The translations under genes were made by a program, and so were the position numbers. A stretch of 64,000 bases of DNA, from the NCBI RefSeq assembly GCF_963517015.1, contig NZ_CAUQDV010000001.1:1990001-2054000 (forward strand), in the 5' to 3' direction. Every line of letters starts with the position of its first letter. Position 1 is the first letter of the stretch. This stretch comes from an uncultured Devosia sp. (GTDB taxonomy: Bacteria; Pseudomonadota; Alphaproteobacteria; Rhizobiales; Devosiaceae). The notes under the pieces are model-generated. The model was not told the origin of the DNA and did not search any database. It worked only from the letters and a program-made list of their open reading frames with translations. Positions 63,126 to 64,000 of the stretch are shown here, piece by piece.

Positions 63126-64000
63126 GGCTCAGTAATCCTTTTGGACGGGGCCGCGTTCTTGCAGGGGACTGTCTGCGCAGGGCGGCAAGGCCCTGAACAG
63201 CGTAGATCAGGGTGGCAATGCCCATGATCGAGCGGATGGAAAACTCGAAGAACACTTCCACTTCGATGAAGCTGCGCAGGATCATCAGGGCCTGAAGGGC
63301 CAGCAACAGGGCATTGGGGGCGTTGGGCCGGGCGAAGGTGTAGATGCCCATGGCGATAGCGCCGCCATAGATGATGACGATCTGCATGGCGAGGCCGATC
63401 AGGCCGATCTCGACGGCATTGGAAATGTAGGTGTTGTGGAAATTGAACCCCGCGCCCGAAGGCACGAGGAACATCGCCCAGAGCTCCTCGGCCGGGGCAA
63501 AGCCAATGACCCAGAACGAGCGATAGCCGAGGCCCTGCAGCGGACGCTCGGCGATGAAATCCATGCCCATTGCCCAGAGATCGGTGCGGCCGGTCAGGGT
63601 CGCGTCCTTGCCCGAGCCTTCCAGGATTTCGGCCAGGAGCGTCTCACCTGCGGTGACCATGAGCAGGGTCAGCGCGGCGAGGGCTATGCCGAGGATGACG
63701 ACCAGAAACAGCCGTTGCATGCCATTCAGGTGGACGATCAACTGGGTGAGGATGATGATGCAGACGCAGGGCGCTACCATCATGATGGCGCCTGCAGACT
63801 GCGCGAGCACCAGCAGCGGAACCGACACCGCAAAACCGGCGACACCGGCGAGACGCATCAGAAGGTGCGAGTGACGGTCGGTGGTGATGGCCATGGCGAT
63901 CAGCATGAAGACGGCAATATGGGCCGCAAAGGCATTCTTGCTGCCGAAAACGCCCAGCCAGGCGCCGAACGAACCCGTGCGGCCGAAGGCAATGCTGGCC
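63076..64000 (-). CDS. Exopolysaccharide polymerase / O-antigen ligase-like protein (ExoQ-like), 5' end outside window
   Basis: A partial membrane protein of at least 308 residues; the reading frame is still open at the right edge, with AFGRTGSFGAWLGVFGSKNAF before the first internal Met. The FGSKN motif, the loop LTGRTDLWAMGMDFIAERPL and GLGYRSFW with FNFHNTYISNAVEIGLIG are typical of the ExoQ/Wzy group. It polymerises repeat units in the periplasm. The basic C-terminal tail (SPARTRPRPKG onward) runs into the glycosyltransferase gene. Confidence 0.88.
   Translation of the reverse strand, partial: ASIAFGRTGSFGAWLGVFGSKNAFAAHIAVFMLIAMAITTDRHSHLLMRLAGVAGFAVSVPLLVLAQSAGAIMMVAPCVCIIILTQLIVHLNGMQRLFLVVILGIALAALTLLMVTAGETLLAEILEGSGKDATLTGRTDLWAMGMDFIAERPLQGLGYRSFWVIGFAPAEELWAMFLVPSGAGFNFHNTYISNAVEIGLIGLAMQIVIIYGGAIAMGIYTFARPNAPNALLLALQALMILRSFIEVEVFFEFSIRSIMGIATLIYAVQGLAALRRQSPARTRPRPKGLLSHVRVPVRPRPYSHANL

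Overview
The window is GC-rich, densely packed bacterial DNA. Gene families and order point to an alphaproteobacterium of the order Hyphomicrobiales, possibly close to Devosia. Supporting signs are the abundance of ABC transporters, a DUF1127 gene, a succinoglycan-like exopolysaccharide locus, a CtrA-type TTAA-N7-TTAA box and PhoB-type 11-bp repeats. The genus is an inference; no rRNA or other phylogenetic marker gene is present. The window reads as chromosomal, with no phage, plasmid, IS element or CRISPR array. It has two tRNA genes, Thr(UGU) and Tyr(GUA).

Layout. 1-3.3 kb: class Ib ribonucleotide reductase (end of nrdI, nrdE, nrdF). 3.3-6.3 kb: a cystine-type amino-acid ABC transporter with an Rrf2 regulator gene upstream. 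6.4-16.1 kb: a likely organosulfur-salvage cluster containing an alpha/beta hydrolase, a flavin reductase, a DUF3088 thioredoxin-fold protein, two paralogous solute-binding proteins, a fused permease-ATPase, a GNAT acetyltransferase and three luciferase-like monooxygenases. 16.4-22.3 kb: a peptide-type ABC transporter whose last gene is DUF1684. 22.4-28.4 kb: a two-component system with a periplasmic molybdopterin-fold partner, several tiny membrane peptides, DUF1127, two unknown genes and tRNA-Thr. 28.7-31.5 kb: sulfate activation (cysD, cysNC). 31.7-41.5 kb: a CtrA-box membrane protein, manC, a ROK regulator with xylFHG, DUF1345, glutathione-dependent formaldehyde dehydrogenase, a YaiI-family protein and a lipoprotein polysaccharide deacetylase. 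41.5-49.2 kb: a LacI-controlled glycoside locus (GH29 fucosidase, sugar ABC transporter, GH35 beta-galactosidase). 49.3-54.7 kb: ugpBAEC plus a sugar-phosphate isomerase, behind Pho-box-like repeats. 54.7-57.6 kb: rlmB, tRNA-Tyr and unknown genes. 57.7-64 kb: exopolysaccharide export, modification, flipping and polymerisation.

The most interesting system is at 6.3-16.2 kb. Each of its three transcription units is preceded by a perfect TCTA-N9-TAGA dyad, and a one-mismatch copy lies in front of the Rrf2 gene. Its content (amino-acid-type uptake, an N-acetyltransferase, an NtaA/DszA-type and an MsnO8-type flavin monooxygenase, a flavin reductase and a CxxC thioredoxin-fold protein) parallels the Bacillus subtilis ytmI-type S-alkylcysteine salvage operon. 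I propose it as an alphaproteobacterial S-substituted-cysteine salvage regulon under the Rrf2 protein. The assignment is inferred from family content and operator placement, with no direct evidence of substrate.

Other linked systems: the LacI-type repressor sits beside two operator-like dyads in front of the GH35 gene and lies upstream of the fucosidase/transporter operon. Together with the nearby xylose transporter this would suit breakdown of fucosyl-galactosyl-xylosyl side chains such as those of xyloglucan.
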